From: Dicaeum eximium
Taxonomy: Eukaryota > Chordata > Aves > Passeriformes > Dicaeidae
Direction of reading: 5' to 3'
Length of the DNA stretch: 64,000 nt
NCBI GenBank assembly: GCA_013396995.1
Contig: VWZP01002584.1
Location: 41,001-105,000, forward strand
Shown here: piece after piece, positions 1-13,052 of the stretch
How the letters are laid out: the number at the start of each line of letters is the position of its first letter
How positions within the stretch are numbered: position 1 is the stretch's first letter
Program-made: the position numbers and the translations under genes
The notes under the pieces: generated by a model
Databases searched by the model: none
Told to the model about the DNA's origin: nothing
Seen by the model: only the letters and a program-made list of their open reading frames with translations

Positions 1-1947
1 AGAAAGAAAAGGCCCACGTTGCCCATGTAGGACAGGGCAGCCAGACACTCATGTCCTTGAAACCTGATAAAAATGAGAGTTTCCCTTAGAATAAAAGTTA
101 GCAAATCTGCAATCAGGGAAACTCATAAAATATCATAACTACCACTGGTTTAAGGCAAAATGCATGAAGATAAGTAGGCTATAGTTTAGCCAAGATGCCA
201 TGGTTTTCCTTGCAAATGGACAGCACACCTGGTGCTTCCTCTGCTGCAATGACAACTGACATGTCATGTCTCACATAATTAGTTTTATTTTGATCAGACA
301 ATATTAGTTTTATTATAGTACCTATTTGTTTTTTAGAAAAAGAGAGACTTTTTTGGTTACGGTGGTGATTGTTTTGGTTTGTTTTTGTGGATGGCCAGAT
401 TAGCTTTTAGAATTTATCCTTTGTTTAACATGAGATTTTAATTGTCATCCTCTGTCTTGGTCACTTAGTACTGTAGGCTTAACCTACTCTGGTTCTTCAT
501 GACCAGAAATGTTACTACACCTCTTCTGAGCAGTTATTGTCTTAAGCTTTAAAAGAGATTCATTTTCTCATACCAGTGCATGGGTGTTCACTTCATCTTC
601 AGATGTATTTCCAAACCTCAGCAACTCTTCTTCAGACTTGAGTTATCCAAATCTGAAAAGCTGTTGGTCTTGGCTTGTAGGGAGTTTGTGCATCACTGTT
701 AAGCAGATGTAACCTGTTTTTTTCCAGAAATGTAAGCCGAGTGTTCACAATGCCAGTGTCTTTATTTTGCTGGTACCTTCTCCTTGGCTCTTCCTGTTGT
801 AGGAGATGACTCCTAAGTTACACTTGGACAAAGTTGGCCAGACTGCAGCAATAAAAGGCACTTTTGGTTGGATCTTAGCAACAGGGTGACTTAGTCTGTA
901 GAAAGAGGAAATGAAAGTTTGTGGAAGTCTCTGCAATACCCATGAATTCTCCTTAGCTTTGGGATCAGGTGGTTTAGATTTACTGTTTTGCCCTTTCTTT
1001 TCCCTGTCAAGCCATCACAAATGTTCCCTAACAAAATTTAATTAATTTTTTTTTTCTTCAAATAATGGGCATGGTTATCAATAAAAATGAATTCTGTGAG
1101 GTGGCCTTGAGCACTTCAACAGCACAAAGCTTCTACCAGACAAAGGTAAGACTAAAAGACCAATGCTTGAAAGTTGCAAGCAGCTGGAAAAAAGGAGCCT
1201 TTACATTGGAATTATTTATCCAGTCTTAACTATAGCTCACATTGTGTGACTCAGCTATAATTCTATTAGCAATAAGACACTGCAGGGAGTGTATTTCCAA
1301 GCAATTATTATACTTGGGTGATTAAAGTAATTCTAGATATGACCTTGTCCCACATAACACCGCCAGAGGCATGTTGCAATCTTGCAGAAGTGTATTGCTT
1401 GTCTCATCTCATTGCTTAATTATAAAATGTACACGGTAAATATTCTGGAGATAGGAAATGGAACCGATGCTATAAAACCTTCAGGTATTACATTATAAAA
1501 TAAAATGTAAAGTACAACTCCTTTTTTCGCCAATCACCTTCAATTTTATAACAAAATAAGCAAGTAATCAATTGCAATCATAAACCAACTTATTCTGAAG
1601 CCACACAAGATGGAAAGATCATTATATCACATAAAAATACACCTTTTCTCTTTTTTATTACTTTCTTCCTGTGTTACTAGAAGCTTTTCATGTCAATATA
1701 AAGCAGTTCAATCTATAACCTATGGTCTTCCTCAAAGATTTTTTTTCTCCCTATAGCAAGGCTTATATCTGATTCAGAACAGGTACATGAAATTCACCTC
1801 TATTTCCTGTTATTTTTTTTCAGAACTGAGATCCAAACTCATTCTCTCAAAGGAGGAAAAAAAAAGGTTTATGTAGTCATAGGTATGATAGTCTTGCTGC
1901 TGGGTTTCTTCATTCTGAGGATAAGATTATTATCAAAATTCACTGCT
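1..1947. other. Non-coding upstream DNA, no gene seen
   Basis: AT-rich single-copy-looking sequence. No open frame here has protein-like character. The part at about 1290-1580 has homeodomain-like AT motifs (TTAATTATAA, AATCAATTG) and few repeats, and may be a conserved element. Confidence 0.6.
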
Positions 1948-2039
1948 GGGGAAGAAGGAAAGAAGGAAAGAGGGAAAGAGAGAAAGGAAGGAAAGAAGGA
2001 AAGAAAGGAAAGAAGGAAAGAAAGGAAAGAAAGAAAGGA

Positions 2040-2095
<56 letters not shown>

Positions 2096-2097
2096 AA

Positions 2098-2137
<40 letters not shown>

Positions 2138-2174
2138 AAAAGAAAGAAAGAAAAAGAAAGAAAAGAAAAGAAAG
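1948..2174. repeat. (GAAA)n / (GGAA)n polypurine microsatellite
   Basis: 227 consecutive purines on the + strand. It begins as GAAGGAAAG variants and becomes perfect GAAA repeats in the middle and right. The open frames of K/E/R (+ strand) and S/F/L (- strand) are artefacts of the tetranucleotide. Confidence 0.95.
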
Positions 2175-5100
2175 CACTGAATTCTGAAGGGAACACAAAC
2201 TGGTAATCACTGTTGTAGGATATCTGTATGCAAGAAATTTCAGTTATGACATAATTAAATCTTTGGTCATAGAAATACTTCTTGGGCCTGATCAAAAGCT
2301 GACAGGATTAAATAGAGCCACCATGAGTTAGTGCAGATCAATCATAAAATATTGTGAGGTTATTTAGAAATATAAAAATATATTTTGCCATATATTTTTT
2401 CACACTATATTTTTTCAGTGTTGCCCTTCACATGATTTTGAGTCTTTGCTTCTATTTGCTTAGAAATCATGGAATAAAGCAAGAATTTGCCTACACAAAA
2501 CTTAACACATTAGTAATTGACATACAGAACATTTTCTAGGGATTAATAACCAGCTGGGAGAGCTGATGGCCTGAGGCAAAGCCAAGGGCCATTACCACCT
2601 GGCTGGTTATTAAATCCCCAGGAAATTCCCAATGCTAAGGTCATGATTGCTATTACAATCCTTTTTTATAAAGTAAAAAAAAACAACAAAAAAAAAAAAA
2701 AAACCTTGCTTCACTTTATTTCATCCTTTTTAATAATTTATTTTAAAACACTGCATGTAATATGGATACAATGTCACTGGTGTTTGGACATTTCTAGGGA
2801 TGTAAAACCCCCTCAGTATCAACAGAAAGCCTCCTATTTTTTCCTGTGGATCAGGCACAATCAAAATGCTTTTTGAGTATCTAGTACAATGTCAGGGTTA
2901 GTTTATACTAAGAAACAAAACACTTCCATTTTAAGTTAGTTATGAAGAAAAATGGCAAATCCCTCTATTGGCTGGGAAAAGAGTAGATAAGTAAGAAGCA
3001 TTAAATTATATAATTTATATTGTAAAATGATATTGTTGCAGTCAGATGTCTGTTCAGGCCATTACTGTACCTTGTGTACAAAATGACAATTTTAATTGTG
3101 ACTGGATGTGATCTACAGTGCAGCCCACAGCAACCAAGCCTATGATAGTCAGAAAGAGAATGCAGTCAGTGCCCTGTATGCAAATGCTATTAGGAGAATC
3201 AGCTGCTTGGTAAAACAAGTCTGGCATCAGAGAAGGAAGGGCGAAACTGTCATATTTTATTGTCAATAGGAGTGATGAAGCCATGTAGATTAGATTAGAA
3301 CAAACCTAATTGGAGATATGGGTGGTTTACAGTACAGTAGGGGGAACTGGCGCTAATTTGTGTCACGCTATGCCATGTCACTACCACTTGAAATTCCATT
3401 GGGCAATATTAATTCAAACAGAGGTCTAGGCTGCTAATAAATGAGGTAAATTGAGTCAATTACTAATTTCATGCTTTTCTGATTTTTGGTTTAGATAGAT
3501 AATATCCACAATTTAATGCACTGTCCTCTAGAGATCTTTGCCACTTATGAAGAACATGTGTTCATGGAATTATTTATACTATTCCTGTTGATAAACATTG
3601 CTCCTGTACCCAGAGCAACGGGACAAAGGGCAGGAAGGGAGCCAGGTTTTGTCTGCCTTTTCCTCTTGATTGAACTATTTCATTAGTTGTGATATGACTT
3701 TCTTGCCTCCGGGCAGATCTTCACTTTTTCTTTGTCATTTGCTTCCTTATCAGTGGCACAACAAAGTCTTCATTCACGTGCCTGCAGTGACATTTCCCTA
3801 TCAATGTCTTATCACTGCTTTAAGCAGTTGGGAAGGATATTTTGTACAAGTTAAGGCAGAGGGGAGCAGCTTTTACGCCCCTCTCTCGGAGGATAGACCC
3901 CAAAGCTCATCTTGAATCTCACTGTCGAGTGTACATTTTCTTGATTGCTCCCATTTTTCTGAGACAGAGCTTTTAATAACACACTGCCTCTCCCACTCTG
4001 CTCTTGCTCCACTCCTACCTGAGGCTGATAAGGCAGGAGCTGTGCAATCAGCTGCTGCAGCTCCCTCCTGCACTGCCCAGGGAGTGCTCTCTGATCCACT
4101 GGCTCACTTTCAAGTCTTGGATGCTCTCCCAGAAAACCCACTTCTAACAGAATCTCTCCTACTCTATCAGCATAATGGAAAACTCGATACCTCTGTTTGG
4201 GAAAGACAAAGCAGAATAAACATGATGGAAGGGTTTTGATCTCTCTGGCAGAATTATTTGGCTGCTCTGCCATATCTTCTTACTGAAATAGCATATTATT
4301 TATTATTGCTACCTGAACTCGCCACCTTAGTTCAAAATGTGTATCACCTACTGCCATTTCTTTCTCTTTCTCATAAATGAATGCCAATCACTTATAAAAG
4401 TTAAAATAAATGACAAAGACATAAAGAAACACTAGCCCCACCCCTCAAAAAAAAAAAAAAAAAGGAGAAAAAAGAGAAACTCTAACATAAACAACCTAAT
4501 TTGGAAAGTTATTGGGGAGAAATAATGGTTCAGAAAATACTTATACCAAGATAATATTCCTTCTTGCTTCTATGAAGCAAGCTCAGCATTTCTCCTTCCC
4601 ACTTACTTTTCTATTTTTTCAAATATAATTTTACATGTTAGCCTTTGATTATTGTTACATCTTCCTCCGTGGGATATGTTGTACTCTCATTTTAGTGTGT
4701 ACAGAAGTTCATTGTTTTTTTAAAACCTTTGATGTTTTAAGCCAAGAATTAATTGTGAGAGATAGTAAGAATAAATTAGATGGAAGAAACCTTCTATAAA
4801 CACACAAATATTGTGATCAGGCTGATGGAAAAGGAAGTACTGAAAAGTGCAGAGGCAGCTAAATGACATAAAATTATCTGATGCCAAATGATCTGAAGCC
4901 ACAGTCCCATCTTTCATGGTTCAGTACAGGTCATTGGGTGAATTTTATTTTTCACACTAACCTTTGTCTGTATTTGTATAATGAGTATTCATGACTACAT
5001 CTTGAGGAGGTGTTTAAGTCCCTGCATCTTGTGGATACAAAAGAGGCTATCAAAGCTGCAGATAGATCCCTTTCAGCCAGAATTTAGATTTATTTAGTGT

Positions 5101-7218
5101 TGCCATTTCATGACTGCAGACATTTTAGATGGAGCTTTTAATCTTTATTTTTTTGGTTAAAAAGTAATAAAGAATTGCCTCCTCAAATACTGGCTTTATT
5201 TGTGAATATGCATAGGTTATTCAGATCCTATCAATATTTGGTATTTTTAAGTCTTTTCAGGAAGTCTTTTTCCTCACATTTTTTCCACAGAATTCAAACC
5301 CACCACTTCTGGGATGTCTTAATGTCTAATAATTTCTTTAGAACGATCATTTGTTTTATGACATCCTGAAGTGTACTGTATACAAACATATTTTTACATC
5401 ATGGCACAGGGCGAGGGAGAAAAAGGGAGAAAAAAAAACCCTCTTGACTTTTGGGTGAAATATTAATCTTCAAATCCAGATGAAAATGAACATGGCCACT
5501 TATTAATATTAATACTAGCCTATTAGTATGTATAATATGAATATCTCAACAACTACTCATTCTCTAAGTTGATAAACCAACAATGAGTGTATCATTCTGT
5601 GAAACACTGTAAGCCTTTAAGTGCAGGGGAGAGACACTGCAGCTGAATTATGAAACAGATTGGTTCTGTGCTAGATTTCTACTTTGCATGTTTGTGAGGA
5701 TATTAACCTCAGGATGGGAGTTGTGTGCCCCCTAATTACACACTCAGGTTATTTTGAAAAGCTTTTAATCGGACTTTCACATAACAGTGAACATGAAAAC
5801 ATACAGATAAAAAGGGGCCATGCCTTTGAATTTACATGGGCAAATAATACTTTCAAGTCTTCAGCAGTAATTTTTTCTGTTGACATTGTAGATGTGAGGT
5901 TTATGCCATCTGGGTCAATAACCTCCTTGTTTCAAGAAAAATGGCTTCTTTTTCTGAAATGTTTAACAGACAGTGGAGGAGATTAAACAGAAGCTCTTAC
6001 ATAATCTTTTCATTTGTATGTTAAGAAGAGATGGACAGGATGCATATAGATGGTATTTGTGGAATTTTTACCAAAGCTATCATTGCAATCGAAATCTGAA
6101 AATAAATTACTTTTCCATTACCATCATTCACAATTTTTTTTTTTCATAAGTTTAGGAGGGTAAAGTCCTGGCTTAAGCCTTTTCAGTGAACTAAAAGCAT
6201 TAGGAGGAGATAAATACAATGAGTGCAAATCCATTTTACTGCTGAAATTATTGTCTTACTCGCTCAGTAGGAAATACTCTCCCGCCATGGCTGCAGGACT
6301 TGTCAGAAGAAATTCTGGCTCTACTGAAATTAAGAGAAAAGCTTTCTTTGATGTCAGTGGGGACAGGATTACATCTTGGTGTTTGCCACCATGGATGCTA
6401 ATTTTAACCCTCAGGAGAAATGTATTCACCAGTGTCCTCAAAGCCGAGCTTTGCAGTATTTATTACAGACTCTCTGCTCTCCAGCAGAGCACTACTTTTT
6501 ATTTTTCTGCCAATTCTGACTGCAAATAAATAAAATCTAAGTATGGAATCATTAAATCTGTCCTCTTTCTGGCTTCTCCTGTACTTTTAGTAGAAGACTA
6601 AGGTTAGGTGGTCAGTTTTTTATTGGGCAGTGAGCACTTACATAAAATAAGATTCACCATAAGATATCACAATTAATAGATTTCTAAGAAAGTAAATTTA
6701 GCGACTTCTTAAGAAAAGAAACCCAAATAGGCACGACCACCAAATAGATGTAATTTTTATTTCAGAAATATTTTATGAGACTATGTTATTCGAGACTTAT
6801 AACCAACAATTTGCTGCTCTGAAGTCCATATGTAGATTTTAATATCCAATGCCACATGTTAAAAAGAATTCAGATGTTTAACTCTTAGAAGACTGGTGCA
6901 TGATCATATGTTGCAGTCTAAAAATAAGGTTTTTCCCTCTAATGTAAGAGATATTGAAACTAGCAATGGTTCATGAACACCTGCTGCCATCAGGCTCTTA
7001 GTGGAGTTTTCACAAAGGATTGTAACTGCAACATTTAGTGAATGATTACTTAAAAATCTACTTATTTTAACTGCTTTAAATTGCAAGCCACTCCCATAAC
7101 AAAAACCTGAGTAGTGTAGTCTGTCTGTCCACAGATTTCTTGTCTTGGAAAGTGTGTCTTTGCCCTGGAGGAACCCTGGTATGCTCAGGAAATATATTAA
7201 GGGCTAAATTTTCTAAAT
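2175..7218. other. Non-coding upstream DNA
   Basis: It holds the hairpin at 2536-2621, an A run at about 2688-2703 and an A run at 4448-4463. The 140-residue - strand frame at 3851-4273 has no recognisable domain. Nothing else is supported. Confidence 0.6.
2536..2621. other. Imperfect 86-nt hairpin, precursor-miRNA-like
   Basis: Two arms starting CTAGGGATTAATAACCAGC and ending GCTGGTTATTAAATCCCCAG pair over about 30 positions, with one bulge, one central internal loop and a terminal loop of about 15 bases near 2572-2586. This is the size and shape of a pre-miRNA or a small palindromic transposon remnant. No known miRNA family is recognised. Confidence 0.45.
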
Positions 7219-7320
7219 ATCATAGAAAGGTCTGAGTTAGAAGGCACCTTCAAAGATCATCTTGTGCTGCCCCTCTGCCATGGACAAGGGAATCTTTCGC
7301 TAGAACAGGTTGCTCATGTT
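7219..7320 (-). mobile_element. CR1 retrotransposon 3' fragment
   Basis: It starts ATCATAGAAAGGTCTGAGTTAG, the complement of the avian CR1 3' end, and continues through the conserved AAGATCATCTTG and CTGCCATGGACA segments. Only about 100 bases remain, and it is diverged. Confidence 0.75.
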
Positions 7321-10300
7321 GGCTCATGCTTTCTATGGAGGTGTTGATTAATGTAACAAATAAGGTATGTGTACAGATGCCCTTCCCTGATCAGAATAAG
7401 AAGGAAAAGCTGGATAAAATAGTGAATAAGTAAAATGTTATTAGTGATATTGGCTACTCCTCTTTTTTCAGCCTGTCCTTTGGACATAAATAGTCTCTAC
7501 ATTTAAGCAAAGCTCTTGGAGGTAAGAGGGAACTTTCCTCCCTCTAGTAATTAAAAGACAACTGCTGGTCCAGTAGATTCAGTGATATGAGTCATAACTT
7601 TAACTGAGGCAGTTTTGTGGCCAGCCCGGATGTGCAGATGGCTTTGGCATATGACCGTGAGAGCGATGTAAATCATTCCTCATTGAATCGTAGCAGCCCA
7701 AGCTGTTGCCATTTAATTGTTCAGTTTATACAAAAGTAAATGCCAGTAGAATAATTTGAGCTACTGGCATGATCTTTCTGAGAGGTGCTGCTTGTTTGTC
7801 AGCTGCAGATTGTTTCAACAGTTAACTTCTGCCCCAGAAGGTCATGCACTGTTTCACCACCTCATTTGACATGTTTCTGTCAGTTTTGGTGTCTTCACAG
7901 CTTTTTGGTTTGTACAGTTCTCTTTTATCTCTTTGATCCAAAATGAATAAAATGTTTAAACTTCAGTTTCATGCTGAAATAGTGTTCATTCTAATTAATG
8001 TAGGCCTCTCTGCTATCCTAGTGAGACAGGTCAAAATAATTTCCTAACACTTTATTCAATACATTAAAGCAGGTTTGAAAATTTCTATGACTGTAAGCTG
8101 GGAGTTATTCTATGAATTGGTAAGAAAAAACATTATAATATCTTCTTGCCATAGCAAAGGTGAGGTAAATAGGTTTGTGCAGATGAGTGTTCATATTTTT
8201 TACTATCAACTAAAAAACTTACCTTTTCTAGAAACATGTAGTTTTCTGGATGGCTGACTTCCGTTATTGATATCTTCCATTTTTCTAGTTGTACTTTCCC
8301 TCTTAGATTGAATATTCTTTTTAGATTGAGAAGTCCATATTTTCCTGTGTATTTGCACTATGCATGTTTTACATATTTTAGATTTAATCCAGCTACACTA
8401 TAAAATATATCTTTGTATTCAATGACACTTCACTGTGAGTCACACAACTGGATCATAAGGAATATGCAGGCTAACATGCCTTTAGTGTGGAGCTAACATC
8501 AAAGTATATGATGCAATTAATTAGGAACATATTGGAAATATCTTTGTGACTGGTGGATTTAAATGGCAATGAAAAGATCAGCTCCTTGGTCAAGCGTCTT
8601 AATGACAAATGTTGCAGTGGGACAGTGTTAAAATTCTCTGACAAGCATGCTGCAGTGCTGGAATAATGCTCTAGATGTGTTTAAAAATACAGTGGATGGA
8701 CTGCAGGGAAGTGAGGCCTGAAAGAAACAGAACACAAGGAAATCCAAGTAAAAATGAAGAGCTGTTTTAGGTTTTCCACTTGACTTGTACTGCCAGAGGA
8801 ATAGGCAACACCACTGCTAGTACAGTTCTGATAGCATAGTTCGTAACTGGTTGAATTTTAGAAACAGAATTAAAGTCGTTATTGTGTTTACAGCAGTTAT
8901 TGAAAAGCCTTAATAATCAGAATATTACAGCAGCACTTTATCATCTCATATTTCCTCTCACAGTTCTATCATCCCATTTGGTCTATTTGTATATATCTTT
9001 ATTTCCAGGCCTCCATGCACCTCTAGCTGTGCTCATCCTACTGGTACCTAATAGAATCCTTGGTTTAACTGGGGAGATGGGAATTTGGTTGTAATGGAAT
9101 TAATGAATTTCAGATTAAAAATTCAGATTAAAAATTAATTTGAGAAATTCTGAGTTAGCAGACAAAAAAACTTGTGGATAGATGAGGAACTGGATAAACA
9201 GCAAACAGCAGTGAGGAGTACCAAGGAACTAAGTGTCAGGGGAAAAACTCAAAAAAGGGTAAAGTGCTGTTTAAGGTCTTTAAAGATGGGCAGAGCTCAT
9301 GCGTATTTTTGTATGGCTGGGAATAAAGGAGGACTATCCCTAAACATTAGACCTCTGAAATTTTGGGGACTGTCTTACAGTCCAACTGCAACTAAAATGG
9401 AGGTTGTAAAGTTTATGAAGAGGATTATGTGATGTGATTTTGATATTAAATAAGTGATGCTGAATAAACTTATATTGTCATAACTTCCTATCTCCACAAC
9501 AGTGATAAACGTACCTTGGGGTTTTCATTCAACTGTGTATTTCTTCTTAAAACACAAGAGCCTAGTATGAATAAAAAAAGGAAAGAAATAGAACCAAAAT
9601 TTGGAACAAAACTTCTTTCTCCATAAGAAATCCAGATTGGAATGTTGGACAATGTCAACATTAACAGGGTTCTGGCTGCAAAGCAGTCAATTTATTGACT
9701 CATTAACAGTTCATAAAATGTAGCTCATTCCTCTGTTTCTTGTCACTGGTAAACATATGCTCTGAATTTATAGTGGGATCTGCAGTACCATTCCATAAAT
9801 ATTAAAAATAGTTTTGTGATCATTACAATGAATGATCATTACAATGTGTTTCAAACCACAGTGGAATTCTGATCTTAAATAAAAGAATTGCAAATTGTGG
9901 CAGACAAGTTCACGTGATTCATGATCTACTGAACTCACTGAAACAATCCAGCAGCTCAATGAAATCCTTCAAGAACATTGTTTCTCCCAGAATCCAAAAG
10001 CAATTTCTGATCATAAACACAATTCTAGAGGTGTGGATGAAATACACTGTTTCTCAGTATAGTGCATCACAAATGGAACCAGTGAAAAGGCATTCCCAGG
10101 ATACTGATAAACAAATGTGATGATTATAGATCTTTTCAGTACAAAATAGAGTTAAGACATAAGCACCATTGTATGTTGTATTAAATAGGGTCTGGTATAT
10201 CTGTTACTGCCAGATTCCTCTGATTTTACTCATGTTAAAATGTGGTATTTAGTTTGAGTAAGGGAATTAGACTTTGACACACAAGTTTTAAAAGTCTGTC

Positions 10301-10754
10301 CTAAGTACATATTGACAAGGAAGTGAATTAATGGACTGAACTAATTACTGTGATATTTCTGTTATTTTTTATAAATTGAATGAAGTATATGAAAACAGCT
10401 CAACAATTAACACAAGAAGCAAATAAATTCCACTGTGTGATCTTTTCCTTTTTCTTTTCATCAGAAATGTGGTATGGAAATTGTTGACCACAGAAGGAGA
10501 ATATTCTTCTTTCTCCTGTTCCTGTGAACTTGTCTTGATAACTCCCTTTTCCAACACTCCTTGGCTGGTAGTATCTTCAGCAATTTTTAGAATAGCATCA
10601 AATGTCGCTGACAGTAGACCCCCATATATAAAAATATATGTTATGTCTCAGTTGAAAGCATTTTTTTTGGCTGTCCAGTTTAAATTTGATTTCACTTGAT
10701 GCAGTTTAAAAGGAATAAAAAGTCATTTTATTTGCAGACATGACACTTGTCATG

Positions 10755-10920
10755 TTATAACCTCATCCAGAAACAAAGTACCTCAAAGCCCTTCACTCCC
10801 CCCCTGATCCCCACCACCACTGGGATGGGGAGGAGAATCAGAAACAAAATAAAGCTGTGGGCTGAAATAAGAAGAGTTTAATAATTGAAATAATAATAAT
10901 GACAAAAAACACAAAAAATT
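10755..10920. mobile_element. LTR-type endogenous retroviral fragment
   Basis: The segment includes CCACTGGGATGGGGAGG and GGGCTGAAATAAGAAGAG followed by TTTAATAATTGAAAT. The second part resembles the copy near 15640 (GGGCTGAGATAAAAGCAG then TTTAATGG). I associate this motif with passerine LTR repeats, from memory. No coding region remains. Confidence 0.45.
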
Positions 10921-12726
10921 TGTTATGAGAAGGGAGACAACAAAGAGAAAGGAATAAAAACAAAGATAATTGATGTATAATACAATTTCTTTTATTTTAT
11001 GAGAGAAGTAGTGGAAAATTAGCTACAAATACCTGCATTTCTAGAACCCAGTGTTTGTATAGGGAGAAATTCTACCTCATTGATTGCAAATGATATGAGG
11101 TACTACAATTTTTCTTGCTGTTCAGATTTATATAAATGAACATGCTTTTTTTTTTACTTCTAAGAAGTCCACCTAAGGTATACAAGCAACAAAACTGTCC
11201 CCAAAAAGGTTACAAAAAAATAACATAAATTTTCCTGTCTGGAGTAAAAGGGGAGCTGCCTGTCTGAAAATGCAACTTCCATTTTGTCCTTATGCACCTC
11301 CATTCAGAGAGCTCTGCTACAGGTTGGGATAACTGAGAGCATATGCCCCCAGTAAAAGAGGCAAGATCACAGTGGCTGAGATTTTTTCCATAGCAGACCT
11401 GCTGCTTTCGCTGGGACTTTTCATGAGATACTGCAGGATACAAATGTGGGATTGTACATATTTGCACTCAAGATACATTCTAAGCATCTGATGTATCCAA
11501 TTAAAACTTCCTGTGTGAAGTGGAATAACACAGTTCAGATTTCCTTTCAGCTAAAGGGACACTTCCATAAATACAAGGAATGAAGCCCAAATAACATTGT
11601 CTATTCTGATTTCCTGTAATGAACCAGATATTATGCATCCTTCAATAATCTCCAGAGACAATTTCTAACATTACTGGGTTTTTTTCTGGTCTGATGAAAT
11701 GTCTCATAGAAGAACATTCAATCTCAGTTCTAGATAGTGGGGAATAACATACATTTCTGGGTAGTAGCTGAGTGTTTGGGACTGGCTTTTTAACAAAAGG
11801 AGTAGAAGCATACCACAACAACTTTTCCTCAGTTCCTATGGGCAAAGATTTATAAATGAATACTAATATTTACGTCTTATTTTAAATCTTTACATTCAAG
11901 TTTTCTAAATTATTCCCTGACCAAACTATTTGGCAAGTCTCCACTGAATCATTCCATGTTAGGAATGCAGAAGCTAAAGCCTGATGCAGAACTCTACTGC
12001 CTGAACATGAGATTAAACAGTGCTCTCATCTTTGCTTCTGCATCATAATAAGCATCCATGATCTTTATGAGTGAACATGCAACTAATGTGTGATTCTCAG
12101 GTCACACATAGAAAAAAAAAATCCCAACTCCTCTATAATTTCCTCCTTCTGCAATGCTGTGATTTGCCAGTTTAACTGGGTTTTTTTTAAATATAAGAAC
12201 TGATCACATGGACAACCCAAAGCATCATATATGTGAAATATTATTAGGTAGTACATAATAAAAAATTAGATAACAAGAGAATTAAAATGAAAATGGCCTA
12301 ACACATAATTGGACATTTTAATGTAAAAACATTTTTGTTTAATTTGTTTGGTTACAGTACAGTAGTAGTGATAGTATGGTTTTGACAAAGACCTGAAATG
12401 ATCAGAAATATTAGCATATCTGACAGCATCTTGATAGTGAAAGAAATCTCATTAAAATCTAATTGGCAATGAAGCCAACAAGTTCAGTAAGAGGGAGGGT
12501 GTTAAAAAGCACAGGTACAGAGTAACTCTTGGCAAAGCTGTTGGTGCAGGTCAACAATAGGTAGATATACACAGCAGGCATGTAATAGTGCCCAACAAAT
12601 TAAATCCAGGCTATTCAGCAGATCCTTCAACTATACTGCCACATATTAGCAGAAGCTCCTCTTCTGAGAGTGTATTACACAGGACAGATTGTAATAGTAA
12701 ACAATTGCCTGAATCCCTGCCTTGGA

Positions 12727-12800
12727 ATAACAATATTATATAATATATATAAATAATAATAAATAATATAAATTATTTTATATTATTTTATTTTATTTCA
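12727..12800. repeat. AT-rich simple sequence with 12-bp palindrome
   Basis: Almost pure A/T. The arms AAATAATATAAA (12761-12772) and TTTATATTATTT (12777-12788) are perfect inverted repeats around TTAT. Confidence 0.7.
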
Positions 12801-13030
12801 AAAAGTTGTATGGAGTTTGGAGATAAAACAAAAACAATTTTTGAAACTAGGAGTCAACCTAATTAAAGCAATATTATGTTTTTGCTTTGACTTTTCTTTT
12901 CTTTTTTAATACTGTGAGAAAAATGGGAATATATCCTTTCTGTGTTCTTAATGTTTTTAACACCAACTTGATACCATACAGACTGCAACCGAGGTATGTA
13001 CCAAGTGATCTATACCTACTATTCGTTTCT

Positions 13031-13052
13031 AAATAAATAAATAAATAAATAG
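13031..13052. repeat. (AAAT)n microsatellite
   Basis: About five AAAT units in a row. Confidence 0.8.

Noticed and set aside
1869..2295. Lys/Glu-rich and Ser/Phe/Leu-rich frames
   Set aside because: Translation of the GAAA microsatellite in different frames.
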